Shown: positions 1 to 10,478 of the stretch, in pieces | How the letters are laid out: every line of letters starts with the position of its first letter | How positions within the stretch are numbered: the first letter of the stretch is position 1 | Assembly (NCBI GenBank): GCA_033439795.1 | Contig: JAUTDP010000004.1 | Coordinates: forward strand, 3,658,001 to 3,722,000 | Direction: 5' to 3' | Length of the DNA: 64,000 nt | DNA from: Sordaria brevicollis | Taxonomy: Eukaryota; Ascomycota; Sordariomycetes; Sordariales; Sordariaceae | The notes under the pieces: model-generated | What the model was told of the DNA's origin: nothing | Seen by the model: the letters and a program-made list of their open reading frames with translations, nothing else | The model's database searches: none | Program-made: the position numbers and the translations under genes

Positions 1-661
1 TTCGTTCGCTTGTTCGCAGGTTCCTGATATCGTTGCTCTGCTAAACACAAATGATGGCCAGTACGCCGCGGCATGTTCGCTTGACTTCAGCAAGCCGCCT
101 CGCTTCTACGACACGTTCGCCCTGCGAGATTCAGGTGGTCATGAATATGCGACCCAGACCTGGCCATACTTTCGCTCTTCCAACTCGAGGAAAGCAATGC
201 TCCGTGGCGCTCCCGTTCCAGTGTCCAGCTGCTGGAACGGGATCGTAGCAATGCATCCTTCTGTCTTCACTGGAGCCCAGGGGCTCAAGTTTCGGGGGAT
301 TGACGACTCTCTGGCCGAATATCACCTTGAGGGCTCAGAGTGCTGTCTCATCCATGCGGACAATCCGGCATCGCGTAACAGGGGTGTCTTCCTCAACCCC
401 AACGTGCGCGTCGGATATTCCAGGAAAGCGTACGAGGCGGTACATCCGCCTGGAGGCTGGCTTTCTCTGTCGCAAGTCTTTGCGGGATTGTGGAAGAACA
501 GAGTCGCTAGATGGACCACCACCCCGCTTCTCAAGGAGTTGCAAGTTCGCTGGCGCGTCCGCAAGTGGGCGGAGAAAGGGGATGGCCGCGAAGAACCTGG
601 GCCTTTCTGCCTCATCAATGAGATGCAGGTCATTGTACACAACGGGTGGGCTCATTTATAG
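1..661 (+). CDS. CAP59/CMT1-type alpha-1,3-mannosyltransferase, C-terminal part
   Basis: Partial gene cut by the window start; only the last ~214 codons are visible. The reading frame is open from about base 20, where an AG (18-19) could be an intron acceptor, and ends at TAG 659-661. The text contains the family core: a YAAACSLDF block, FYDTFALRDS (donor-sugar region), a PYFRSS block, the PVPVSSCWNGIVAM block and the YHLEGSECCLIHADNP block followed by LNPNVRVGY. These are the conserved C-terminal motifs of fungal Golgi glycosyltransferases related to Cryptococcus CAP59 and CMT1, type II membrane enzymes that add mannose. The substrate cannot be told from this fragment. Internal ATG codons at 51 and 197 are not starts. 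Confidence 0.85.
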   Translation, partial: SFACSQVPDIVALLNTNDGQYAAACSLDFSKPPRFYDTFALRDSGGHEYATQTWPYFRSSNSRKAMLRGAPVPVSSCWNGIVAMHPSVFTGAQGLKFRGIDDSLAEYHLEGSECCLIHADNPASRNRGVFLNPNVRVGYSRKAYEAVHPPGGWLSLSQVFAGLWKNRVARWTTTPLLKELQVRWRVRKWAEKGDGREEPGPFCLINEMQVIVHNGWAHL

Positions 662-1412
662 ATGGTAGGGGAATCATGCAATATACAAAATCAATTACTT
701 CACCTTTCTGCTGACATTTACGGCGGTCATCGGCATTGACTGGCCAAGGTCTTGTGGGATAACTATTTCAGCAGAGGCTCATCTCTCCGAAGTCGGTAAA
801 CACATGGTCAATCGTCTGTTTCTTGTCTCGACTGTCGTGCTTTGGACACCTGGATCGAAAGAGGTAGTTCGCTCTGGAGTTGTATTTACTTCTAGGTCCC
901 TCTGGATGCGGGTCATCCTCTGTCTACGACATCATGATATCACCACTTCGATGTCCCATTGGATCCGGGGTAAATCCTCCACCACTCCCTCCAACTTGAT
1001 CATGCATGCAACCAAGCCACGATGCAGCCGTTGCCCTGTTGCTCGGCATAACGGTCTCACGATGCGCACCAGCACTCTGAACAATAAACAAGCTTTGTAG
1101 CCGGCCAGTCTCTTCTCGGTTCGCATTCCGACAAGACGATCGCTTATCTCCCACGGATCGGGATATTTGTCGAGCAATTTCTGACCAAAAGCTTATTTGG
1201 ATCTGGCCATCAGATGCCCAGTTACAACGCAGACACAATGCACACTACACGATCAACAGCGTCACTATTAATGGTCGTGGGGGTATAGATGATGATGAGG
1301 GGCATATTTTATCGTTTCCCCTCTTCATATCGAATCTGTCCCTTCTCTCTTTCTCCCTTCTGTAGCCATTGGAAGCCAGTCCGCCAACACGCAACCTAAA
1401 GTACACTCCAAA
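662..1412. other. intergenic
   Basis: No supported gene. It holds the 3' flank of the mannosyltransferase gene and the promoter of the sulfite oxidase gene. Short ORFs here have no family features. Confidence 0.5.
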
Positions 1413-3123
1413 ATGGCACCAACCGAGCCAAACGCCATCCCATTCCGCCCAAAGGGCGAAATCCCGGTCTTCAAGGAGGAGCGGGAAGGCTGGAAGGGAT
1501 ACATTGAATGGGAAATGTACCCCGAGAAGAAGAAGCAAGTGGAGGAAATACTGAAGCAATATGACTTCCCTGACCCTCCGGAGTTCCAGCTTGTCCCATT
1601 GCCGAAGACGAACCCGATCTTGACCGGAGAGCGGTTCAAACAGTACCACTATGCTACAGGACTCGGCCATCTCGTTGACACCAGCTGGCAGTACGTGCTC
1701 AAGGAAAAGGCCGAGGACATGGTGCATGTTCTCCAGTTTCCCTACAACGGAGAACCTCCTGGAGTGAGTCTGCTGGCGTTCGTGTTAGCACGTCTAGAGA
1801 AGATGACGATTCTAACAAATGGTCTCGTGGTGGCGCCTACAGGACCGTCTTGTTTCGACTGAGATCACCCGTAACGAAGACTTCTTCGTTCGCAACCACG
1901 GCGGCGTTCCCGAAATTGATCCTTCCAAGTTTTACCTCGAGATCGAGGGCCTTGTGAACAACCCCAAGCGTCTCACTCTTGCCGACCTGCAAAATAAAGA
2001 ACTTTTCCCTCGCCAGAGCAACGTCGTCAGCCTCCAATGCTCCGGCACTCGCCGCCTCGAACAGATCCACCAATACCCCGGCGACGGCGACGAGCTCATC
2101 AACGCTCCCTGGGCCGAAGGCGCCATCGGCGCCGCCCGCTGGACCGGCGTCTCCCTCAAGAAGGTGATAAAGTACTGCGGCGGCCTGAAGGACGGTGCGA
2201 TGCACATCGAGCTTTTCGGCGCCGACACCTATTTCAAGAAGGGCAAGGTGTACAACTACGTCGTGTCCGTTCCCTGGCGCAAGGTCAAGATTAACGAAGT
2301 GTTGCTGGCCTGGGAGATGAACGGCAAGCCTCTTCCCAAACTCCACGGCTTCCCGCTCCGCGCGGTCGTCTTTGGCTACATCGGCGCCCGAAGCTGCAAG
2401 TGGCTGTACAAGATCCGCGGCATCAGGGACCCGAGCGAGGCGCCTGTCCAGAGGAAGGAGTATCTTTACTACACGCCGCAGATTGGCAAGCAGAATGCGC
2501 TGTACAGCAACGGATTTTCGATCCAGGATATGCCTGTGTCGTCCGCCATCATTTCGCCCAAGGACATGGATGTCATCACGCACGACGGAAAGGTTAAGTT
2601 GAAGGGCTGGGCGTACTCGGGCGGCGGTCACTGGCCGATTCGTGTCGAGGTCAGTCCGGACGGAGGCGCGATCTGGTATGAAGTGCCGACCGAGAACATG
2701 TCGACCAAGTATTACTATGCTTGGAGACTATGGGAGATTGATCTGCCGCTTGATCCCGAGGGTTGGTTGGAGTTTTGCGTGAGGACGTGGGATAATGCGT
2801 TGAATACGCAGCCGACCTATGTTAGGTCTGCTTGGTGAGTGAAGTCCATCTTTTCATGTATGGTGAGTTTCTGGAGAATAGGTACTGACCAAAGCACCTA
2901 TTGTTGTAGGAACTGGGATCTGCACGTCACCTCTTCTTGCCATCGCATCAAGATTTACAGCGTCAACCGCTCGAAGCCGGCTACCGCTGCCCGGCTGAAG
3001 GCGCTGGAGGAGAGGGGTATGTCAATAACGCCTATCACGAGGCCGTTGCCGATTGACCTTGAGACGGACGACCAATACGCGGCGTCCATGGATGAGCAAC
3101 GTGGACGGGAACCTCTTGAGTAA
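1413..3123 (+). CDS. sulfite oxidase-type molybdopterin oxidoreductase
   Basis: Three exons, 1413-1763, 1843-2834 and 2910-3123, give a continuous 518-residue protein; introns of 79 and 75 bp have GTGAGT donors. The molybdopterin-binding domain starts near residue 120 (FFVRNHGGVPEID) and contains the SLQCSGTRR motif, whose cysteine is the molybdenum ligand of this family. GFPLRAVVFGYIGARS-KWL is the second cofactor motif. A C-terminal dimerisation domain follows (SPDGGAIWYE, ...WEIDLPL, CVRTWDNALNTQP). The family oxidises sulfite to sulfate in sulfur-amino-acid catabolism. There is no N-terminal heme (cytochrome b5) domain, no FAD domain as in nitrate reductase, and no clear mitochondrial presequence, so the electron acceptor is not evident. 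The first ATG, in the context AAA-ATG-GC, was chosen as start. Confidence 0.9.
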
Positions 3124-3434
3124 GGATGTCTGGATGGCATGTCGGTGAGCTGTGAGAGACACTAGAGACGAACTATGTGCGTAACATGTTGAACTTGGGC
3201 CAATGCCCCAATCTTGGTTTGTTTTCAGCCCTTGAAACTCAAGAACTTCTCGCGACTGTAGAGTCTACGAGAACGATAGCCACCGGGTTGGTCAATCACG
3301 AAAGGTCCTGACCCGTCGCCGTTGAAGTCATTGCCATACAGTGGAGTCATGATCCCAGCCAGACATCGAGCACCGGCCAAAAAGTAAACAACCAGGGGAC
3401 CCTGGTGATCATCACATCCACAGCAGTAGCATAA

Positions 3435-3534
3435 AGCCCAACGTGGGACTCGAACCCACAGCCTCAAGATTGCAAATTTGATCTCGAATCGGAGAATTAG
3501 AAGTCTTGCGCGCTACCGATTGCGCCAGCCGGGC
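3435..3534 (-). tRNA. tRNA-Arg(TCT) with intron
   Basis: The reverse strand folds as a tRNA. A 7-bp acceptor stem (GCCCGGC with GTTGGGC, two G-U pairs) and a D arm are followed by the anticodon stem CAAGA/TCTTG around the loop CTTCTAA, giving anticodon UCU. The T arm is GTGGG-TTCGAGT-CCCAC. An intron of about 27 nt sits one base 3' of the anticodon, the canonical position for nuclear tRNA introns. Confidence 0.93.
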
Positions 3535-4077
3535 AACTTCTTTGTTGTTTTCGCTTTTTTAGAATCCAAGGCTATATCTGGCATTCTGCCCACCTGATGC
3601 CATGAACAATGGAAAGTTTTGCCAGCAGGGACAGAGACTGCCAGACTCCATCTGTATAGATCAAGATGTTCCCTTGATGCTGATTTCAACAATTTCTCAG
3701 GACTGTATTTAGGTGCTGGAGGTTGAAGTTAGATTGACGGTAGTGGATGAACAGTCAAGGCAGCCGTTGTACTGTCTCTTCAGCCGTCTCTTCAGGAGCT
3801 TGCATAGGATGAAAAGGTTTGTCTTTGAGATTCCATCCGATAGTCTGCAGTACTTCCGCCCCCTGGCGGCCGCAGTTAGTTTCTCTCTTCTTCAAAAAGG
3901 GATAAATAGGAATTAAGCGAAGGATAATGCACTCACCATTTCATAGGGCGTCTTTGTTATCTTCGCAAGTAGAAGAACCAAAAGCGCTGAAGGAGAAAAA
4001 AATCTGCGTTACCATTCGCAGGGACTGGCTTCCGAATTGTTTCTTAGGTGCAACATCAGCGAGACGTAACCAATTAA
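3535..4077. other. intergenic between two tRNA genes
   Basis: No gene recognised. The two flanking tRNA genes are on opposite strands and transcribed away from each other, so this spacer lies upstream of both. Confidence 0.5.
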
Positions 4078-4166
4078 GCGGGTTTAGCTCAGTTGGGAGA
4101 GCGTCAGACTGAAGTCCACTTCACTCATAAATCTGAAGGTCGTGTGTTCGATCCACACAAACCGCA
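4078..4166 (+). tRNA. tRNA-Phe(GAA) with intron
   Basis: Acceptor stem GCGGGTT/AACCGC-type, A-box TAGCTCAGTTGGGAGAGC, anticodon loop CTGAAG with anticodon GAA and G37 as usual for tRNA-Phe, T arm GTGTG-TTCGATC-CACAC and discriminator A. A 16-nt intron follows G37. A run of T begins four bases downstream (4168) and is a normal pol III terminator. Confidence 0.95.
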
Positions 4167-4897
4167 TCTTTTTTTGCAAATTTCCGTTCTGCTGTTTTTT
4201 TCTTTTATCTATTCTTCTTTTCTCTCCCTGTCATGCTCGTTGGCTTGTCTGTCTGCCTGATCATTCATGTTTATTGGTTTTGTTCGATATGCCGACTTCT
4301 TTCCTGTCTTGATTGACATCGTTCGGCTTTTGCATGTGATCTTAACCCAGCCTTCCTCTCGGCTTTCGATGAACCATGACATGACGTCGAGTACGCAAGA
4401 CTATTGAAGCCGAATATGCTAGCAAGAGTCTGAAAGAGGATGGTGGTAAAGCAAATTTGCATCTTAAGTCTTTCTAGTTAGCTTATTAATGCAAGCTGAG
4501 GAACAGCTTCATCACAGTTCTACACTGTACAGGACATCTTTCTCCAGAAGCCTCGGGAGACCTGTCTGGCTGGTGTCGTTGCAAATCTTGGCTGATGAAT
4601 GTGCACTTTGACAGCTTCCCGTCTGGACCTCTTCGCTCCAACGTGGAAGACCAATGATGATGATCATGTACCTGAAAAAGATAAGCGTACAGTAAATCAA
4701 CCCAGGTCCAAGATCTTGATTTGCAGGAACAGGGAAACCCACCCTTTGTGACGTCGATCGGTGAGGAAGTTTCCGAAATCTCTTAACTTCGGCGCCTTAG
4801 TTTCCGGATTTGGATTTGGGTTGTTGCGATTCGTTTTTCGAATATTGGTGATAGTGTAGGTTTGGCGCCATGGCTTCGGTGACTGTAACCTTCCCCA
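4167..4897. other. intergenic
   Basis: No supported gene. It begins with T-rich sequence after the tRNA-Phe terminator. Short ORFs on the minus strand show no family resemblance. Confidence 0.5.
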
Positions 4898-5237
4898 TTC
4901 CCGAACTCAAACGCCTTTTCAATCTTGGCGGAGGGATGTATGCACACGCCGCACACAACTATGACAACTTTTGACAGTTTTTAACAGCTTTTTGGGCATT
5001 TAGACCGTTAGGGAAAAAAACACGAAGTGACCAACTCTCTTCAAATTTAAAAATAATAAGTAAAATAAGAGTCTTAAGAGCGCTGATTCCGAATCACTCA
5101 TTAGATTTTTTATATCTTTTAATTTGAAAGAGATGCAAGCGAATGAAATCCAGAAACTTCGTTCTTCCATCGATAGTTGTGTGCGGCGTGTGTACACATC
5201 CCTCCGCCAAGACTGAAAAGGCGTTTGAGTTTGGGAA
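4898..5237. repeat. 340-bp element with 65-bp terminal inverted repeats
   Basis: The left arm (4898-4962) is the inverted copy of the right arm (5173-5237), with 61 of 65 positions identical by eye. All four differences are C/T transitions. The ~210-bp interior is markedly AT-rich (especially 4970-5130) and has no ORF of note. This structure fits a MITE or foldback element touched by C-to-T (RIP-like) mutation. No clear target-site duplication was found at the ends, so the mobile nature is inferred. Confidence 0.7.
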
Positions 5238-5685
5238 CAGCTTTTGGGGCCTTGGATCGACGTCACACCTCACCTCCGCAGTTATGGGGGGCTTGTGTGA
5301 CAGGAGCCCCAACCCAGACTCACCTCTTGGATATCGATATGGATACTGATTAAGCTCAAGCACGGCAAAGTTTACCTCGCGAGTATCAGAACGAGTGCCG
5401 TGAAAAAGAAGCCATTCGAGGAAACTGAGCGCCAACAGAATTATGATGGAAGGCTTCGATTCTGCCATCCACCCCTATCCATGTAAGCGTAAGATAATGA
5501 CAGGTGCAGGGCCGAGGGTCTGAGATGCCGCAAAGCAGGGGATCGAACAAGGGACTGGGAAATCGAGAAGTGATGATCGATGCCATCGACGGATTAGCCT
5601 CACAAGACAGCACGCTAGCATGGACTCCATGGACATCAAGTTTCCCTAGAGATCAATGGACCAAGGGGATCAGGGGTCACTTGTG
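5238..5685. other. intergenic upstream of the lipase gene
   Basis: No gene recognised. An open frame runs from 5504 into the lipase, but the TATA box and signal peptide show that it is 5' leader. Confidence 0.5.
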
Positions 5686-5693
5686 TATAAATA
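5686..5693 (+). promoter_or_regulatory. TATA box of the lipase gene
   Basis: TATAAATA lies 105 bp before the chosen ATG at 5798. This spacing supports that start rather than the upstream in-frame ATG at 5504. Confidence 0.6.
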
Positions 5694-5797
5694 TGTCCCG
5701 ATGCTGTCCCCGTGCCCTATTGCCGGATTTGTGTTCGATAAGTCATCTTCACTTCCGCAGATTTTGGGACGCTTCAAGCTCGTCGAGCTTCTTCAAG

Positions 5798-7168
5798 ATG
5801 ATCCTCACCTCCAGGCCCGCGGTGCTCCTCAGCACCGTTACGTTGCTCGCCCAAGTCACTCTCGGTCTCCCCACCACATCTTCCGGACCTGATCATCACA
5901 ACAATGCCCGGGCTAACGGAAACCTCAAACTTCTTCGCGAAGTCCCGAAAAGCATATCTGAGCTCCAAAGCCGACTGGACAGCATCTGGGATAGCGCGAC
6001 CACGACCGGCACTTTCTGGGACAAGGTCGTCCTCCAGGCACACCAGAGCATCGGGCCCGGCCAAGGTGTCGACATCAGCTACATTGACAACCCTGACACT
6101 ATCACCGATGCCCTCGTCGGCCCTATCGACCCCCAAGACAGCGTCAGCAACCTAAACAACCCCGATGTCCCGGGCGTTCACTACCCCCGTGCCTCTGATG
6201 CAGATCCCTCCTACACCATCCCCGAAGCCGCCCTCCGCGCCGCCATCTACCTACCACCGGGCTTCACCGAGTCCACCAACAAGCAGGTAGTCCTCTTCGT
6301 CCCGGGAACCGGATCCTACGGTTATGAAGCCTTCGGCGGCAACCTCCTCAAAGTCATCACCGCCGCCGGCGCGGCCGACTGCGTGTGGCTCAACGTGCCA
6401 GCCGCCATGCTAAACGACGTGCAATCCAACGCCGAGTTCATCGCCTACGCCATCAGCTACGTCAAAGCCTTGATCGGCGAGAACCGCGAGCTGAACGTAA
6501 TCGGCTGGTCTCAGGGTAACCTGGCCACGCAGTGGGTGTTCACGTACTGGCCTTCCACGGCGCCCAAGGTGCGCCAGCTTATTTCCGTCAGCCCGGATTT
6601 CCACGGGACCGTGCTGGCCAACGGGCTCTGTTTGAACGCCGGAAACCTCACGAACGATATCAAGGAGGGTCTGCCTTGCCCCCCGTCGGTGCTGCAGCAG
6701 GAGTATAACTCGAACTTGATCGCTACACTAAGGGCGGCGGGCGGCGGTGATGCCTACGTTCCTACGACGTCGTTTTGGTCGAGCATCTTTGATGAGATTG
6801 TGCAACCGCAGATTGGCTTGTCGGCGTCGGCGAGGATCGGGGACGCGCGCGGGAAGGGCGTAACGAACGTCGAGGTGCAAACGATTTGTGGGCTGTCGCC
6901 TGGCGGCGGGTTCTATGGTCATGCCAGTCTGTTGTCGCACCCTCTTGTTGCGGCGATGACTCTTGATGCGCTAAGGAATGAAGGGCCGGCGAGTTTGCAG
7001 AGAATCAAGGCGGATATTCGCAACATCTGCAAGAATGTTCTGGCGCCGGGGTTGGATCTTGCGGATGGTGTCAAGACGGCGGGAGCTATTGTCCTGGCGG
7101 GTGTGAGGTTGGTTGCTTATCCGGCCAAGTTGAAGGAGGAGCCCGCCTTGAGAGCGTACGCAGTCTGA
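5798..7168 (+). CDS. secreted lipase of the Candida antarctica lipase B type
   Basis: Single exon, 456 residues. A signal peptide covers residues 1-24 (hydrophobic core LLSTVTLLAQVTLG, cleavage near LGLP). After a ~140-residue N-terminal extension, the catalytic domain shows the oxyanion region VPGTGSYGYE, the nucleophile elbow GWSQGN with Ser238, the acid region WSSIFDEIVQPQ and the histidine region YGHASLLSH. The order and the text around DEIVQPQ are those of CalB-type alpha/beta hydrolases, which hydrolyse esters and triacylglycerols outside the cell. The protein is longer than CalB at both ends. Start chosen at ATG 5798 because it opens the signal peptide and follows a TATA box. Confidence 0.88.
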   Translation: MILTSRPAVLLSTVTLLAQVTLGLPTTSSGPDHHNNARANGNLKLLREVPKSISELQSRLDSIWDSATTTGTFWDKVVLQAHQSIGPGQGVDISYIDNPDTITDALVGPIDPQDSVSNLNNPDVPGVHYPRASDADPSYTIPEAALRAAIYLPPGFTESTNKQVVLFVPGTGSYGYEAFGGNLLKVITAAGAADCVWLNVPAAMLNDVQSNAEFIAYAISYVKALIGENRELNVIGWSQGNLATQWVFTYWPSTAPKVRQLISVSPDFHGTVLANGLCLNAGNLTNDIKEGLPCPPSVLQQEYNSNLIATLRAAGGGDAYVPTTSFWSSIFDEIVQPQIGLSASARIGDARGKGVTNVEVQTICGLSPGGGFYGHASLLSHPLVAAMTLDALRNEGPASLQRIKADIRNICKNVLAPGLDLADGVKTAGAIVLAGVRLVAYPAKLKEEPALRAYAV

Positions 7169-7463
7169 GCTGCCATAGTGAATTTGATCATAGGAAGCTT
7201 GATGGGGTGAGTTGTAGAGTAGTAGTAATCGTAATCAGTAATGGGATGTTTTGGAAACAATTTCGAGACGAATACCAGTGACAGTTGAATACCCCGCCGC
7301 GGCAACCCACCCTCTGCACAGACATGCATCTCCCCGTCACCACGCAAACCCGGGGTGTTGAGATTCAACATTCTCCATCACGACAACAAGACGACCAAAG
7401 TTCATTACAAAAAAAGAAGTTGACGATATTTGACGATGCAACAGATCAAAAAAGAACAAACCA

Positions 7464-7556
7464 TGGACAATACCGGGATTGAACCGGTGACCTTCCACAG
7501 GGATGCTCGACAAAGAAGCATGCGAAGCGGAAATCATACCACTAGACCAATTGCCC
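7464..7556 (-). tRNA. tRNA-Ala(CGC) with intron
   Basis: Read on the minus strand, the acceptor stem GGGCAAT pairs with ATTGTCC and contains a G3-U70 wobble, the alanine identity element. The anticodon stem TCCGC/GTGGA encloses the loop TTCGCAT (anticodon CGC). The T arm is ACCGG-TTCAATC-CCGGT and the discriminator is A. An intron of about 21 nt follows position 37. The anticodon and identity element agree. Confidence 0.9.
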
Positions 7557-8825
7557 ATAACGGTTTGTTGGCAAAATTGAGATAAACAAATACTGATATG
7601 GGAAAATCAGAGTGGGGTTTAGCTCGGTTTACTTGAGGTGAGCTCCTAAAGTTCCAATTCAAGTCCAGATGTTCGTTAGACAAGCAAGGACAGAGCGATA
7701 TAATATTTGCAAAGCGCATTGCACAACATGAAGAGAAATCTATACCTTAGAATAATAGCCCTTATTGCTAGGACATTCTCCGGAAATGTGCCTCCCATAT
7801 CAATAGAAACATTCCATATCACGGCAACTTGATGGCGCAGCAAAGGAAGTCCATCAGACTAGACACTGAGAGATACCGCGATCAAGACCCTAGTGAAATA
7901 CCGGTAAGATGAATTCCATGATGAAATATGGCTCTAGAGTTCTAATAAAGCTTGATAAACCCTTCTATCTTTCTTGTGACGATTGCTCCTCTAAGGTCAT
8001 GTCCGTTCCGTTTGGGGTCAGTCTTACATCCCAGCTCTACACGCCCCAGTTCATTTAAGTCGTTTGTACGACCCCACACGGCCCGGCCCGGCTACACCAT
8101 GGATACTTGCTGTAGGTCAGGTCAGGTCCGGGCAAGAAGCAAAGAACTTTGAAACAAATTATTGACAAAACGAAATGTTTAGGAAAGAGGTTCCCAACCA
8201 AATTATGTTCCATATCTTCGGCGACATCTGGGACTTGTTGTCAACAGAGATGTTTTCACCGCTTGTTCTCTATGTCAATGTTACCCTTCGCTTCTCCCTC
8301 GCCACTGTTCATTCCCTACATATTGACTGCGACTTCATCTGACGTTTTCCCCCATCCCATACACTATACGCTGAAAACAAACTCAAGATGGGTTTCAACA
8401 AAACATGCTATCCCATGAACCAAGCTGCCTCCATACATGGATAATCTTCCACAATACCAGACGAACCTTAAGGCCAAGGGATCTCATCCATCGTTCCATC
8501 TGAGCCACTCTCCCGAATCGGAGCTCTCGGCACGCTTGAGCGGACTGGACGGCCACGACGTTGAGAAATTTGATGAAGGGGATTTGGACGACCATACGAC
8601 CTCAAGATATGGCAGGAGAAATTCTCCAACAAGATCAGCCCTCACCGGCGGCTTCTGGCGAAAAAGCATGTATCCGAAGTCTTCGCTCAGAGACGCGCCG
8701 CCGCCATAGCCTGGATCAAACCTGCAATATGAATCACTTATCCATGCCTTTCCAAAAAAGACCGGCCAAAGGTCTTCCAAGATGACGGGAGCAACATCTT
8801 CGATCTCTTTGATCAGGCGTTCACC
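7557..8825. other. intergenic
   Basis: About 1.3 kb without a recognisable gene. ORFs at 8437-8785 on both strands are short, overlap one another and look random. Confidence 0.5.
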
Positions 8826-10478
8826 CTAGGCGCCCCACAAATTTGCTGTTGATGCGTCCCCAGTATCGTAAGGTGACCGGATGCCATCGCCATCTTTGCC
8901 ATTCGTCTGACACCATGACCCCCAATATGCGAGAAACTCTTCTTTGCTCGGAGTTGTGGTGGACTTGTGACATGAATCGAGATAGTCGCATAAAGCCATG
9001 ACGTGATAAGGGTGAATCGGGGCTCCCAGAAGGCGCACAAGAAGGAAGCTTCCGTAACGACAGGGTCCTTCCTGAAAATCTTCGTGTTTTGACACTCGAA
9101 TATTCTCCAGACGTCGCGTCTCGTTTTCCGGATCGAACTGAAAGTTCAGGAAGCGAAAGTTGGTCGGCGTTTCAATCTTCTTCTTCTCCATACTCCAGCA
9201 CCTGTCAATGTCGTCCGTGATAATCCAGGGCAAACCCAGAAGAAATGGCAAAGTGCAGCCGTAAGGCTTGCCTCGGCCGCAATATATCTCCGCCTTGCTC
9301 TTGAGGACTTGGACCGACTTCATGTTTTCGATATTATGTTCAGGCCCGTATAAGCGCTCGAAAAACGGGTTGTTTAGGTCGGTGATCTTGATACCCGCTG
9401 TCGAAGGCAGATCAACGCGGCTTGGATCAGGGTTGCACACCCCCTCAAGATCCCTTTTGAGGTAATCTAGTGCAAGGACAATGTCACGACCAGTGACGTC
9501 TTCGAGGTTGAGATACGGAACTCGGTCGTAAGACCACGATAGTGCCGCAATAAGCACTGGGCCATGAACCAATCTGGTGAGTCCTTTGGTGAGAGAAGCC
9601 AAGGAACGGTTGACCTCCTCTGGGAGACACATGCCCTTCAAGCTATAATATGCGACGAAGACGAATCTGTTCATCTTGTTCACGGGGACATCTCTCGGGG
9701 TGATGATTTTGTAGTGTTCTTCAAAGACCTGCAGGCCTCCCTTGGTCTCCCAATGATTGACTATGCCCGGATTTTTGATCCACAGAATTGACGCGTCCTC
9801 AGAACTTGGCTTGAGATCACCCCAGCAGCAGGTGGGATCATTTTGATTTAGTGGAAAAGAAACCAGACGACGGGAATTCGGCCCCGGGCGTTGGCTGTGG
9901 TGGTAGTTGGTTGCAAATTGACAGCAAAGTGGTGACCTGGGCGAATGTATATCGTAAAACTCTTTAACGTGGGAGCTTGAGCACCATCCAATCTCTGATT
10001 CTTCCCAACACCACATACATGTCTGCGTTGCTGGTTTGTCACACATGACGCACAGATTAGTGGCTTCGGGAAGGTTGTGATCCCGAACTATTTCTTCATG
10101 CGGAACTGTAATCCCAAACCACGACTCAGTGTTGGTGCATGTCAAGGTTGTGGCACTGAAACGGTATCCAGGTGTGAGGTTTGGCTCCTTGTGGAAATTG
10201 TCGGAGGTGTAGTAAAAGGACGCCCCTTCTTGTTTTTCCATTTCTTGTACTTCACCCTCTTCTACAAGAGGGGGTTCATCCAGTATCTTGACACGTTTTA
10301 TGGCGCCATGTGCAGTTGAAGCGCTGTCGGAGCTGTACAGGTCCTTAGCCTCGCTATACGCTTGTGATGATGGTAGTAGTTGACGTTTGCGTTTGGTAGA
10401 AGCATTGCTCGTGGCGCTCTCGACGGGGGATGCGAATGAGCGGGGTGACCGTGGCGTGGCGGGTGGTGTGGGCATCAT
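8826..10478 (-). CDS. uncharacterised protein with MYND-like zinc-binding cluster
   Basis: Single exon, 550 residues, starting with two adjacent ATGs. Residues 1-60 are Ser/Pro-rich with a basic KRKR stretch (about 30-33) and may be a nuclear signal. From residue 143 there is a cysteine pattern (Cys143, 146, 154, 157, 166, then His and Cys residues to about 186) that resembles a MYND zinc finger, though spacing in the second half is irregular. The ~350-residue remainder has no family that I recognise; it reads as a folded domain rich in aromatic residues. Function unknown; protein binding through the zinc cluster is the usual role of MYND fingers. Confidence 0.75.
   Translation of the reverse strand: MMPTPPATPRSPRSFASPVESATSNASTKRKRQLLPSSQAYSEAKDLYSSDSASTAHGAIKRVKILDEPPLVEEGEVQEMEKQEGASFYYTSDNFHKEPNLTPGYRFSATTLTCTNTESWFGITVPHEEIVRDHNLPEATNLCVMCDKPATQTCMWCWEESEIGWCSSSHVKEFYDIHSPRSPLCCQFATNYHHSQRPGPNSRRLVSFPLNQNDPTCCWGDLKPSSEDASILWIKNPGIVNHWETKGGLQVFEEHYKIITPRDVPVNKMNRFVFVAYYSLKGMCLPEEVNRSLASLTKGLTRLVHGPVLIAALSWSYDRVPYLNLEDVTGRDIVLALDYLKRDLEGVCNPDPSRVDLPSTAGIKITDLNNPFFERLYGPEHNIENMKSVQVLKSKAEIYCGRGKPYGCTLPFLLGLPWIITDDIDRCWSMEKKKIETPTNFRFLNFQFDPENETRRLENIRVSKHEDFQEGPCRYGSFLLVRLLGAPIHPYHVMALCDYLDSCHKSTTTPSKEEFLAYWGSWCQTNGKDGDGIRSPYDTGDASTANLWGA

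Noticed and set aside
804..1727. ORFs in the sulfite oxidase promoter region and antisense to its first exon
   Set aside because: No motifs; the 160-codon minus ORF at 1245-1727 is a shadow of exon 1 plus promoter.
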